A stretch of DNA of 35,408 bases. Source: Limisphaerales bacterium. Its GTDB lineage: Bacteria; Verrucomicrobiota; Verrucomicrobiia; Limisphaerales; JADLHS01. The position numbers and the translations under genes were made by a program. Position 1 is the first letter of the stretch. Each line of letters begins with the position of its first letter. This document shows, in pieces, positions 1 through 8,900 of this stretch. The notes beneath the pieces are model-generated. The model was not told where the DNA came from. It did not search any database and worked only from the letters and a program-made list of their open reading frames with translations. Location: contig JADLHS010000527.1 in assembly GCA_020848635.1 (NCBI GenBank), forward strand, positions 1 to 35,408, given 5' to 3'.

Positions 1-152
1 CGAATGGCTGGGCCGTGGTGACCAGCGAATTAGGCTACGTGCCGAAACAGATTCCCGAACTCACCGACGCTCAAAAAGCCGAGGTCGGTGAATTCCTGCA
101 AACGCTCGACGACCACGAGGACGTGCACCGCGTTTGGGCGGCGATCAAGTAG
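1..152 (+). CDS. YebC/PmpR-family regulator, C-terminal fragment
   Basis: Only the last 49 codons are inside the window, read from position 3 to the TAG at 150-152; the gene starts upstream. The visible part contains the segment SELGYVPKQIPEL followed by a short acidic helix and ends in a DDHEDVHRVW-like strand. This matches the C-terminal domain of YebC/TACO1 proteins, which end with an ELGYIPK segment and a DDDDVQ-type motif. YebC proteins help ribosomes translate difficult (proline-rich) stretches and were earlier described as transcriptional regulators. About 170 bases separate it from the moxR gene, so it is probably a separate transcription unit. The family call rests on a short stretch but the motif is characteristic. 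Confidence 0.75.
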   Translation, partial: NGWAVVTSELGYVPKQIPELTDAQKAEVGEFLQTLDDHEDVHRVWAAIK

Positions 153-324
153 GCTCGCTGCTGGGTGGCTGGATTGGGTCGTGGGCAGCAGAATAACCCC
201 TTGATGCGATTGGTGGCTGCCGGATGGATCCGATGCTCCGGGCGCCGGGCGGTTTCTTTTAAATAGTTTGAAACGAATTGGCGACCTTGTTGTCCAAGCA
301 TTGTTACCACCGGGAAATCAAACC

Positions 325-1332
325 ATGACCTCGACTAACTCAACTGTCGCGCCCGAAGTTTCTCCCACCGTTTCCCATCAGCTGGTTCAGGCCATCCGCG
401 AACGCGTCGCCACGGTCGTGGTTGGCCAGGACAAAGTCGTAGAACGTCTCCTGATCGCCTTGTTCACCGGCGGCCATCTGTTGCTGCAAGGTATGCCAGG
501 GCTGGCCAAGACGCTGCTCGTCAATGCCATCGCCCGGGCGATTGACCTCAAGTTCGCCCGGGTGCAATTCACCATTGACCTCCTGCCCTCGGACATTGTC
601 GGCTCGGAAATCCTCGATCAACGCACGAGCGAGTTTCGCATCCATCGCGGCCCGATCTTCACCAACCTGCTGCTGGCCGATGAAATCAACCGGGCGGCGC
701 CCAAGGTGCAGAGCGCGTTGCTGGAAGCCATGCAGGAACGCCGGGTGACGATTGGCAATACCACCTTCTCGTTGCCCGCGCCGTTTGTGGTCATCGCCAC
801 GCAGAACCCCATCGAGCAAAGCGGCACGTTCGACCTGCCGGAAGCGCAACTCGACCGCTTCATGCTGTGCCACCGGCTGGATTATCCGGATGCGAAGGAG
901 GAGGACGAAATCCTGCGCCGCCAGCTCGAACTCGGCCTGCACCGCTCGGAAAAGGGCGCGGTGCCGCAAAGCGCTTTCGACCTCTTGCGCCAGTCACCGG
1001 TAGCCACCATCACGGAACTGGTCGGGGCGATGGAAGCCGTGCAGAAGGTCTTCGTCAGCGATGTCTTCCGGAAACACTGCGTGGAACTCGTGCGGCGCAC
1101 GCGGCGGCACAAGGCGATTGACGTGGGCGGCAGTCCGCGCGCCGGCATCGCGCTCACCCTGGCGGCGCGGGCGCGGGCCTTCATCCACCAGCGGGATTAT
1201 GTCGTGCCGGAAGATTTATATGCGCTGGCCGAGGACGTTTTGCTGCACCGCACCCGGCTGACGTATGAAGCTTTGGCGGGCGGCGTGAAGGGCGCAACGG
1301 TGCTGCGCGAAATCATGGCGGAAGTGGGGTGA
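325..1332 (+). CDS. MoxR-family AAA+ ATPase
   Basis: A 335-residue AAA+ ATPase of the MoxR type, thought to act as a chaperone for vWA-domain partners. Walker A (GMPGLAKT) lies at residues 56-63, Walker B is in LLLADEINR, a sensor-1 segment is in ATQNPIEQ, and the C-terminal lid domain is complete. I chose ATG 325; an in-frame TTG at 268 would add 19 residues unlike the family N-terminus. It is followed by a DUF58 gene and two vWA genes, the classic MoxR neighbourhood (BatA-E, or MoxR-DUF58-vWA). It probably remodels or loads metal on the vWA proteins encoded downstream. The family call is secure; the substrate is inferred. Confidence 0.95.
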   Translation: MTSTNSTVAPEVSPTVSHQLVQAIRERVATVVVGQDKVVERLLIALFTGGHLLLQGMPGLAKTLLVNAIARAIDLKFARVQFTIDLLPSDIVGSEILDQRTSEFRIHRGPIFTNLLLADEINRAAPKVQSALLEAMQERRVTIGNTTFSLPAPFVVIATQNPIEQSGTFDLPEAQLDRFMLCHRLDYPDAKEEDEILRRQLELGLHRSEKGAVPQSAFDLLRQSPVATITELVGAMEAVQKVFVSDVFRKHCVELVRRTRRHKAIDVGGSPRAGIALTLAARARAFIHQRDYVVPEDLYALAEDVLLHRTRLTYEALAGGVKGATVLREIMAEVG

Positions 1333-1338
1333 TTCCCG

Positions 1339-1379
1339 CTTAATCTTAATCCCCGAGCGCTTGGTGCGGGGAGATTAAG
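1339..1379 (+). promoter_or_regulatory. two-part hairpin in moxR-DUF58 spacer
   Basis: CTTAATC (1339-1345) pairs with GATTAAG (1373-1379), and CCCCG (1351-1355) pairs with CGGGG (1367-1371), around an 11-nt loop with an asymmetric internal bulge. It sits in the only spacer (91 bp) in the first part of this cluster. No U-tract follows, so it is not a standard intrinsic terminator. It could stabilise or process the mRNA or tune expression of the downstream genes relative to moxR. The structure is seen directly; its role is a guess. Confidence 0.4.
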
Positions 1380-1423
1380 AGGGTTGCCGCGCGACAGTAT
1401 GATTCCTGGATTCAATTCCAACC

Positions 1424-2284
1424 ATGGAAGCACAACTCGAAGTTTCCGAGCATCTCGATGAGCGGCAGTTCGCGCTCGAGATCAAGCGCCTGGCCGACAG
1501 CCTGAGCTTCGGCACGGATGCCTCGCCGTTTCTCGGTTCGGGAATCGAGTATGTCCAATCCCGCCTCTATCAGCCCGGCGATCCCATCAAATCCATTGAC
1601 TGGCGGGTGACCGCGCGCACGGGCAAGGTTCACCTCAAGGAATATGAAGCGCCCAAGCGCATGTCCATTTACCTCGTGGTGGACACCTCGGCCTCCATGT
1701 GCGTCACCTCGCAGCCCGTGAGCAAATATGCCTGGGCGGTGAAACTCGCCGGTGCGCTGGCGCTGGCTTCGCTCGCGCGCATGAGTCCGGTTGGCTTCAT
1801 CGGTGGCGGCGAACGCGAACTGGACGCGCATCCCACCCTGTCGCGGGCCCGGATCTTTCTATGGCTGCACCGGCTGCGCAGTTACCGCCTCGACGAACAC
1901 ACCAACGTCGGCGCGCGGCTGCAGCGGCTCGCCAGCGTCCTGGAATCCCGCACCGCCATCATCGTCCTGAGCGATTTTCACGATCCTCAAGCCATCCCTG
2001 CCTTGAAGCTGCTGCGGCAGGAACATGATTGCGTGGCGCTGCAACTCGAGGACCCGGCGGAGCACGGCCGCCTTGGCGGCGGCGTGTTCCGGACGGAGGA
2101 GGCGGAGTCAGGGCGGGCCTTCGTGGCCACCGGGCGCAGCCAGTGGTTTTACGGCGATGCGCTGGCACAGGAACTGAAGCACGGCGGCATTGATCATCTC
2201 ACACTGCCAACGGATCAACCGTTTCTGCCAAGACTGCGGGATTTCTTGCGCCGCCGCGGCAACTTCGGGAAAGGGGCGCGATGA
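1424..2284 (+). CDS. DUF58-domain protein
   Basis: This 286-residue protein has the DUF58 signature PGDPIKSIDWRVTAR at about residue 50, leading into a vWA-like fold with the MIDAS-type sequence VDTSASM (Asp87, Ser89, Ser91). No signal peptide or membrane helix is visible, so it is likely cytoplasmic or peripherally bound. DUF58 proteins almost always sit directly after MoxR ATPases and are taken to be MoxR clients or adaptors. The stop codon overlaps the next start (ATGA at 2281-2284), which indicates translational coupling. The family call is firm; the molecular role is not known. Confidence 0.92.
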   Translation: MEAQLEVSEHLDERQFALEIKRLADSLSFGTDASPFLGSGIEYVQSRLYQPGDPIKSIDWRVTARTGKVHLKEYEAPKRMSIYLVVDTSASMCVTSQPVSKYAWAVKLAGALALASLARMSPVGFIGGGERELDAHPTLSRARIFLWLHRLRSYRLDEHTNVGARLQRLASVLESRTAIIVLSDFHDPQAIPALKLLRQEHDCVALQLEDPAEHGRLGGGVFRTEEAESGRAFVATGRSQWFYGDALAQELKHGGIDHLTLPTDQPFLPRLRDFLRRRGNFGKGAR

Positions 2285-3201
2285 GAAGGATAACCCCCGT
2301 GAAACTCCGGCCGCATTGGAACGCCGCGTTCCAGAGGCAATGCCATAATGCGCCCCGCGTCATTCAGGTTTCGTCGTGTGGGCTATTGATTGCGTTGTTG
2401 TTCTCAATCAATTCGATCCGCGCGGAAACCAATCTCATCGTCATCAACCAAAGCGCCACCCCGCCAACCGTTGGCATGGAAGGGCAATTGGAGGTTGCGC
2501 TGCCGCTCGCGGGTTTGATCACCAAGCCGGGCGACCATCGCGCGTCGCTGGTGTTGCGCATCGCAGCATCCCAACCGCACGGCACGCTCACCCGCTACGA
2601 TCTCCGTTACGCCGGACGCGTTCCGGGAGCGCATGATCTGCGGAAGTATCTGTTCACGGTCGAAGGCCAACCGGCCACCAGCCTGCCCGCGCTTAGGGTC
2701 ACCGTGGCCGGCCTGCTGCCGAATCCCCACAACGGCTGGCTCGAGGAGCAGGTGCATCGCACGCCGACGCTTTTCAGCCGTTACCGCGCGCTGCTGATCG
2801 GCGCGGGCGTTATGTGGGTCATTGCTTTCTTCGTGATCCGGCGGCTGGGCCACACGCCAAAGTCCCAATCGCTGCCGGTGACAAACTCGCGCCCGCCGTC
2901 GTTCGCCGAGAAAATCCGGCCTCTTGTCGAGCGTGCCGCGACTGGACTGTTGACGGTCGAAGAAAAGGCCACGCTCGAGCGGATGCTTATCACGCACTGG
3001 CAACAACGGCTGGCACTTTCCGAAACAAGCGCCAGTGAGCTGATGGTTCATTTACGGCAACATCCGGAAGCGGGCGCGCTGCTGCGGGCGCTGGAAGACT
3101 GGCTGCATCGCCCGCCCGGTCATGCCACCGTCCGGGTGGAGGAATTCCTTGCGCCCTATCGTAATTTACCAGCGCCGGCGGCGCCGGCCGGATCCGCATG
3201 A
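2281..3201 (+). CDS. two-helix membrane protein of the vWA cluster (BatD-like position)
   Basis: A 306-residue protein I do not recognise by sequence. A hydrophobic segment near residues 30-48 looks like a late signal or anchor. It is followed by an extracytoplasmic domain (about 50-165) that looks beta-rich, a second helix near 170-187, and a basic, probably cytoplasmic, helical tail. The layout (export signal, beta domain, helix, cytoplasmic tail) and the place among DUF58 and vWA genes resemble BatD-type or DUF4381-type partners, but no diagnostic motif is visible. The gene overlaps both neighbours by four bases (ATGA), so its product is likely made stoichiometrically with them. Confidence 0.6.
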   Translation: MRRITPVKLRPHWNAAFQRQCHNAPRVIQVSSCGLLIALLFSINSIRAETNLIVINQSATPPTVGMEGQLEVALPLAGLITKPGDHRASLVLRIAASQPHGTLTRYDLRYAGRVPGAHDLRKYLFTVEGQPATSLPALRVTVAGLLPNPHNGWLEEQVHRTPTLFSRYRALLIGAGVMWVIAFFVIRRLGHTPKSQSLPVTNSRPPSFAEKIRPLVERAATGLLTVEEKATLERMLITHWQQRLALSETSASELMVHLRQHPEAGALLRALEDWLHRPPGHATVRVEEFLAPYRNLPAPAAPAGSA

Positions 3202-4112
3202 CCTTTGCCCGGCCATTTTTGCTCCTGCTGCTGATCCTGCCCGTGCTGCTGATCTGGTGGGAATGGCGGCGGCGCGGGGAGCCGCTCGTGCTGCCCCTGG
3301 ATCATTCGCAGGCGCGTCCGAAGCCCTGGCTGGAACGGATCGTAAAACTCTTCCATCTCCTACCCGCCCTGCTGTTGGCGGTCAGCCTCGCCCTGCTCGC
3401 CGGCCCGCAACGCACCGCCACCCCCAAGGACGAGCGCGTGCTCACCAACATCGAGGTCGTGTTGGATGTCTCCGGCAGCATGATGTCACCGTTTGGCGAT
3501 GGCACGCGCTCCGACGCGGCAATGAAAGCCATCGTGGATTTCACCACCTATCGGAAAGGCGACGCCTTTGGCCTGACGATCTTCGGAACCGAATACGTGC
3601 ATTGGACGCCGTTGACCAAGGACCTCTCCGCCATCCGCCTGGCCGCGCCGTTTCTGCGGCCGGAGAAAATGCCGCCCCACATGGGTGGCACCCGCATCGG
3701 CCACGCGCTGCAGGCGGTCGGGAAAAAACTGCGGACCCGCGAGGAAGGAGATCGCATGGTGGTATTGATTTCCGATGGCGAAAGCTACGATCTGAGCGGC
3801 GGCGAAGCCCAACGCATCGGGGAAGAACTGCGCGCGGACAACATCGCCGTCTTCTACATCCATGTAGCCGAAGGTCAGCCGCAAGAGGAAACGTTCACGC
3901 TGGCGAACCTGACCGGCGGCCAGGCGTTTGCGGCGGATGATCCGTCCGCGCTGCGCGATGTTTTTCAGCGGATTGATGGAATGAAGCCGGTGAAACTCAA
4001 GCCGTCCGCGCCGGATCAGGCGGATTGGTTCTGGCCTTTCGCCATGGCGGGTTTGGGGCTGACCAGCCTGCAGGTAGTCGGCGGGCTGCGCTTCCGGTTT
4101 ACGCCATGGTGA
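3198..4112 (+). CDS. membrane vWA-domain protein, BatA-like
   Basis: This 304-residue protein has the BatA/BatB layout: two N-terminal membrane helices (about 6-23 and 52-69), a vWA domain, and a C-terminal helix near 273-294. The MIDAS motif is complete, with DVSGSM at Asp90, Ser92 and Ser94, a Thr in the HWTPLTKD loop and VLISDGES as the third metal loop. In BatA-type proteins the vWA domain faces the periplasm and binds a divalent metal and protein partners. It starts with an ATGA overlap and is followed by a second vWA gene seven bases later, as batA-batB pairs are. Bat proteins were linked to aerotolerance in Bacteroides, but the biochemical function is unsettled. Confidence 0.88.
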   Translation: MTFARPFLLLLLILPVLLIWWEWRRRGEPLVLPLDHSQARPKPWLERIVKLFHLLPALLLAVSLALLAGPQRTATPKDERVLTNIEVVLDVSGSMMSPFGDGTRSDAAMKAIVDFTTYRKGDAFGLTIFGTEYVHWTPLTKDLSAIRLAAPFLRPEKMPPHMGGTRIGHALQAVGKKLRTREEGDRMVVLISDGESYDLSGGEAQRIGEELRADNIAVFYIHVAEGQPQEETFTLANLTGGQAFAADDPSALRDVFQRIDGMKPVKLKPSAPDQADWFWPFAMAGLGLTSLQVVGGLRFRFTPW

Positions 4113-4119
4113 TGCTCAA

Positions 4120-5169
4120 ATGACCACCGCTCTGCAAATAACGCTCGCTGCCCTCCTGCTAACTGGATTGGCCGAGTGGTTGCACGTCCGTCGGTGTCGG
4201 CGCGTGGCGCGACTGGCCTTCGGCCCCGGCGGGGGTCCCCGTGAGTGGACCAAGGTCGCCCCTTGGTTGCGGATGGCAGCCTTGGGCGCGCTGACTTGGG
4301 GATTCCTAACGCTGCTGCAAATCGGTCCGCAATCCGTGCGGCGCGAGGAATTCGTCCCCGCAGGCGGCTTCCGGCATCTCGTCATCGCCCTGGATGTCTC
4401 GCCCAGCATGCAACTCGCCGACGCGGGTTTGAACGGCAAACAAACCCGGGCGCTGCGGGCGGGCGAGGTGCTGATGTCGCTGCTCCAACGCACCGCGCTG
4501 GACCAGGTCCATGTGAGCATCATTGCGTTCTACTCCGGCGCGAAGCCGGTGGTCGTGGATACCGCGGATATGGAAGTCGTGCGGAACTGTCTGAACGATC
4601 TGCCCCTGGACATCGCGTTCAACGTCGGCCAGACCGAATTGCTCGAAGGCGTGCGGCAGTCCGTCGAACTGGCCAAAACCTGGCAACCGGACAGCGCCAC
4701 GTTGGTTATTGTCAGCGACGGCGACACGCTGCCCGACAGCGGCATGCCGCAAATGCCACGCTCGATTCATCGCACGCTCGTCGTAGGCGTGGGCGACGCA
4801 TTGGCGGGCAAATACATTGACGGCCATCAATCGCGACAGGATGCCACCACGCTGCGCCAACTGGCGGCACGGCTGAAAGGCGATTACTTCGACGCCAACC
4901 AGAAGCATCTGCCCAGTGCGACCCTGGCGATGCTTTCGAAGTCCCTGCCCTTGCGCGACACCCGGGAACGTGGCTTGCGTGAAGCGGCCTTGCTCTGCAT
5001 CGGGTTTGGCAGTTTCCTGCTCGCCGCGTTGCCTGTGGCCCTTGCCTTCGCTGGCAGTGGGTGGCAGGCTGGCGTTCGTTCCCGTAGCCCCTCGTTCGTT
5101 CCCACGTTCAAACTGAATTCGCGCCTAACCGCTGCAAACCCTCAACCGGAGAAAACAACCTATGCGTAA
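4120..5169 (+). CDS. membrane vWA-domain protein, BatB-like
   Basis: The second vWA protein of the cluster has 349 residues. N-terminal helices lie at about 7-22 and 50-68. A MIDAS site, DVSPSM (Asp92, Ser94, Ser96), follows, then TLVIVSDGD as a later metal loop and a C-terminal membrane helix near 288-308. The MIDAS is intact, so it should bind metal and a ligand protein. Its C-terminal codons overlap the start of the next gene by eight bases. The tail after the last helix is polar and short. The pairing with the preceding vWA protein argues for a heteromeric complex, as proposed for BatA/BatB. Confidence 0.87.
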   Translation: MTTALQITLAALLLTGLAEWLHVRRCRRVARLAFGPGGGPREWTKVAPWLRMAALGALTWGFLTLLQIGPQSVRREEFVPAGGFRHLVIALDVSPSMQLADAGLNGKQTRALRAGEVLMSLLQRTALDQVHVSIIAFYSGAKPVVVDTADMEVVRNCLNDLPLDIAFNVGQTELLEGVRQSVELAKTWQPDSATLVIVSDGDTLPDSGMPQMPRSIHRTLVVGVGDALAGKYIDGHQSRQDATTLRQLAARLKGDYFDANQKHLPSATLAMLSKSLPLRDTRERGLREAALLCIGFGSFLLAALPVALAFAGSGWQAGVRSRSPSFVPTFKLNSRLTAANPQPEKTTYA

Positions 5170-5875
5170 GAGAATCCTGTTCGCCTTGTGGCTGCTGGTG
5201 CCGGTGGCCCTGCTGGCTTATCACTTCGGTCCCGGCCAGGCCCGGCTGGGCACGGAACGCGCCGCGAAAGCCATCGCCGAAGCCCGGGCGCTCGAAGGGG
5301 CCGAATCCTGGCCCGAGGCGGTGCAAGCCTGGGCGGATGCGCTCGCCGCCACCCCGGCGGACAAAAAGCTCGCCCGCTTCCAGCTCCGCCTGGCCCGGGC
5401 CAACGCCCGCATCTACGCCGGCGAATTACCGGAGGCGCTGGAGGACATGGAAACCCTGCTGAGTGAAACGCAGGCGGGCCAGGCGGACGCAGGATTCCAG
5501 AGCGAAGTGCGCAGTTCGCTGGGCAGCGCCCGGTATTACACCGCGTGGTTGATGCGGCTCGAAGGCGCCGCCTCCGACGAGTGGTTGATTCAATCCGAGA
5601 GCGCCCGCCAACACTTCAGGTTGCTGGCCGAAGAAGCCAAACCGACGCCCCAAGCCGCTGAATTCGAGAAGAACCTTGAAGCCACAATCCGCCTGGAGCA
5701 AATGGACTTGTCCGAATTGCAGGGATTGCCCCTGCCCAAAAAATGTTCCGGTTGCAAGAACGTCTGTCAGAAATGCCGGGGCCAGAACAAAAGCAAGTGC
5801 GAAAACCCCGCAGAAAAGGAGAAAAAAGACGCACGCGGAGCTGGATTCAATGAAGTGCCCAAAGGTGGATCGTAG
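5162..5875 (+). CDS. membrane-anchored TPR-like protein with C-terminal Cys cluster
   Basis: A 237-residue protein with an N-terminal signal or anchor (about residues 4-20), then Ala-rich paired helices resembling TPRs (about 32-175), the place taken by BatC/BatE-type TPR proteins in related clusters. The unusual part is the end: five cysteines at 195, 198, 202, 205 and 213 spaced C-x2-C-x3-C-x2-C-x7-C, in a lysine-rich tail. This looks like a zinc- or other metal-binding knuckle. If the N-terminal helix exports the chain, the cluster would be outside the cytoplasm, where free thiols could be redox-active. The start overlaps the previous gene by eight bases. No named family is recognised. Confidence 0.72.
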   Translation: MRKRILFALWLLVPVALLAYHFGPGQARLGTERAAKAIAEARALEGAESWPEAVQAWADALAATPADKKLARFQLRLARANARIYAGELPEALEDMETLLSETQAGQADAGFQSEVRSSLGSARYYTAWLMRLEGAASDEWLIQSESARQHFRLLAEEAKPTPQAAEFEKNLEATIRLEQMDLSELQGLPLPKKCSGCKNVCQKCRGQNKSKCENPAEKEKKDARGAGFNEVPKGGS

Positions 5876-5986
5876 GGGCGGATTAGTTCTCAATCCGACT
5901 CCGCCGCGGCCCGGGGACAGAGCTTGATTAAGCGGCAGGTTGAGGGAGCGGTTCGGGATTCAGCATTTGAAAACGGGAAGAAGACC

Positions 5987-8900
5987 ATGAAAAGAAACTC
6001 ACTTTGCAACCTAATGTTGCTGACACTCGCCCTCGCGGCTCGCGGCGTTTGGGCTCAGACGACGGTGACCGTTGCTCCTCCTCCGGGCGTCGAATTCTTC
6101 CCGGGCGACATCGTCGTGCCGCCGGGCGCGGAGTTGCCCGCCGGCCTCAACCTGCCCGCCCCCCCCACCAAAGCCGGCGGCACGAATTCCGCCGCCAAAG
6201 CGGTATCGCCCGAAGACAAGCGCTTGCAGGAATTGCTGAAATTGAAGTTTGATCGCTCGGCCACCACGATCATCAAAGGCCTGTCGGCCCAATTTGATCC
6301 GGCAAGCGCGGGCACGAATGAGGTCGAGCAGTTCAAGCAGAGCGTGATTATCGGCGACTGGAGCCAGGTCGGCAGGTTGCTGGCCGCCTTGCCGAAAGAG
6401 CACGGCGCACAGGTTTACCGCTCTTTGCTCAGAGAACTGCCGAACACAGCCAAACCGGCCGGAGCGCAACCCGGTGGGATGCCGGGGCCGATGATGGGCG
6501 ATGATCAACCCGTTCCCATGAACCCTGGCCAGCAAGGGCCCGGAATGATCGCGACGCCGACCTTGGTGGTGGCGGACGTGTTGGCGCTGGCGGAGATCGC
6601 GCCCGGCGAATTGACGGATGCCGATGCCAAGTCGCTGGGGCTGTTGCTGGGAAAACTTCTGGCACGCGGGGATGCGTTGGAGCCATTCCTGGCGAAGCTC
6701 GAAACCGGCGTGAAGCAACTCGGGGGCGGGCAACCGGAAGCCCGGCGCCGGGCGGCCGAATTGTTACTGGCAGCCAACCGCCTGACCGAGGCAGTGGCGT
6801 TCTTTCCGACCGTGGATGTCGCCCGGGAAAAACTGGACTGGCGCGCGTTGGAGCAGCACGCCTGCGATCTTGCTGCCCGCGGCAGTCGCGAGAAAGACAG
6901 CAAACTCCTGTTGCAGGCTTGGGATTTGAACCAGTACATCATCGGGCTGACCAATGCCGCGGCGACGAATCGGGAACCCGCCTTGCGCCGGGGGATGGAA
7001 TTGCTACCGCAAATCTCCCGTGAGATCGGCACGAACTGGTTGCGCGAGCGTTTTCTGGCGGCGCCGGCCCAGGGACTCGGTGTCTTCTCGGTGGTGAACC
7101 AACTCGTGCAGAAGGGCTTCACGGATCGCAATGCCGAAGCGAGGTGCAAGAATCTCGAACTGCAAAAGCAAGTTGTCGAAATATTCCTGACCGCCGGGGA
7201 TCCCACCCAACCGCACTGGCGGACCGCGTTGCACGTGCTCGCCCAAGGCTGGTTACAGGAGGCGACCTGGGCCAAGCAACGCTATCGGCCCCCGCGCAAT
7301 TTCGGCCCGCAATACGATTCGTTCGGCAACATGATCGGGTACGAGAATTACCCGCAGGAATTCAATGACGGCAACCAGATCCCCGCGCTGGCGCCGGATC
7401 AAGTGCTCGCCGCCGCCCCGGGCGCCGGTTGGCTCGCGCAACTGGATCCCAGCCTGCAACTCGCCACCCGGAAGCTCATCGCCGAATTGTATTCCAAAAC
7501 CGAAACGCCGGAACCCGCCCTGCCGTTCATCGAAGCGGTTGCCCAGGTCCAACCGCGCACCGGCGCCGATCTGGCGAGCGCATTTTTGCGCGCCTGGGCC
7601 GAAGCGCGGAATCCCAACCGCAATCTCCAAAACCAGAACCGCTACTACATGGGCGGCGCGGTGTATTACGGCGGCAACCCCTACGGGCAGCCGCGCACCG
7701 GCATTTCGCTCACCCGTGCCATGCAGGGGCGCAACATCAAGGAACTTGCGGCTTTGATGCACCGCTTCGCCGCGCTGTCCCTCCCCAAGCTGGACAATGA
7801 CGCAATGGTGGATGCTTTTGCCGCCGCCCATAGTCCCGCAGAGGTCTTCAAGCTCGAGGACATCGAAGCGGTATTCGGCGCGCGCGCGGAGGTCAAGCCA
7901 GACACGCTCGCCGGGCTTGCCCAGGCAATGCGCGAGCGACTGGCGCAACAATGGCGGCAGCCACGCGTGCAGCAGGAGGCCAAGACCCAGCGCACCGACA
8001 AGCAAATCGAGGAAGAAATCCTGCGGGGTTATGACGTCGTGCTGCAATTGGTGAATGACGCGTTGCACCTTGACGATCGCAACTGGCGGTTGCATCTGGC
8101 ACGCGCCTCGACCCTTTTCGACCTCGCCGAATTTCAATACGGAAAGAAGGTTGACCTGGCCATTTACGTCGAGAAACGCGAGGCGGCTTTCAAGGAATAC
8201 GAGCAGGCGGCCCGGCTTTATGCCGCGGCCCTCCCGGAGATGGAGGAAAAAGAAGAAACGCCGCTGGTGTATCAGCAATGGTTCAACGCGAATCTGGGGG
8301 CGAGTGATCTCGCCTACGTCACCCGCCAGCAGGAGCCGGAAACGAATCAACTGGCCCGGGTGAAAAGCGCCATCCGGGCTTTGCCTGGCGCAGCCGCGGA
8401 GCGGCATTTCGCCGCGTTCGCCAAACAACTGGGGCAGAGCGCCAACTCCTTGCGCCCGGAATTGAAGCCCCGCTACCTTCGGGCGGGCTTGGAGATCGTG
8501 GGCAATCATCCGAAGGCGGCGGACGCCCGCAAACTGGCCGCGTATTACGACGACCTGCTCGAGGAGCTGGAATTGGTGGTGCGGCTGGATGGCGATGCCA
8601 CGGTGGGTCATGGCCGGCCATTTGGCGTGTTCGTGGCGCTGCGCCACACGGCGGACTTGGAACGCGAAGCGGGCGGCTTCGGCCGCTATCTGCGAAACGT
8701 TAAGAATTCCAACCCCTATTATTACAACCCCTATGGCGGGGGCCAGCAGCGCAACTTCCCGGAGGAATTCGAGAAACAGGTGCGCGAAAAGCTCGCCGAT
8801 CATTATGACGTGAAGAGCGTCACCTTCCTCGATGACAAGGTGAAGTCGCGCGGCTTCGGTCGCCCCGGGTGGCGCGAAACCCCGCTCGCTTATCTCCTGC

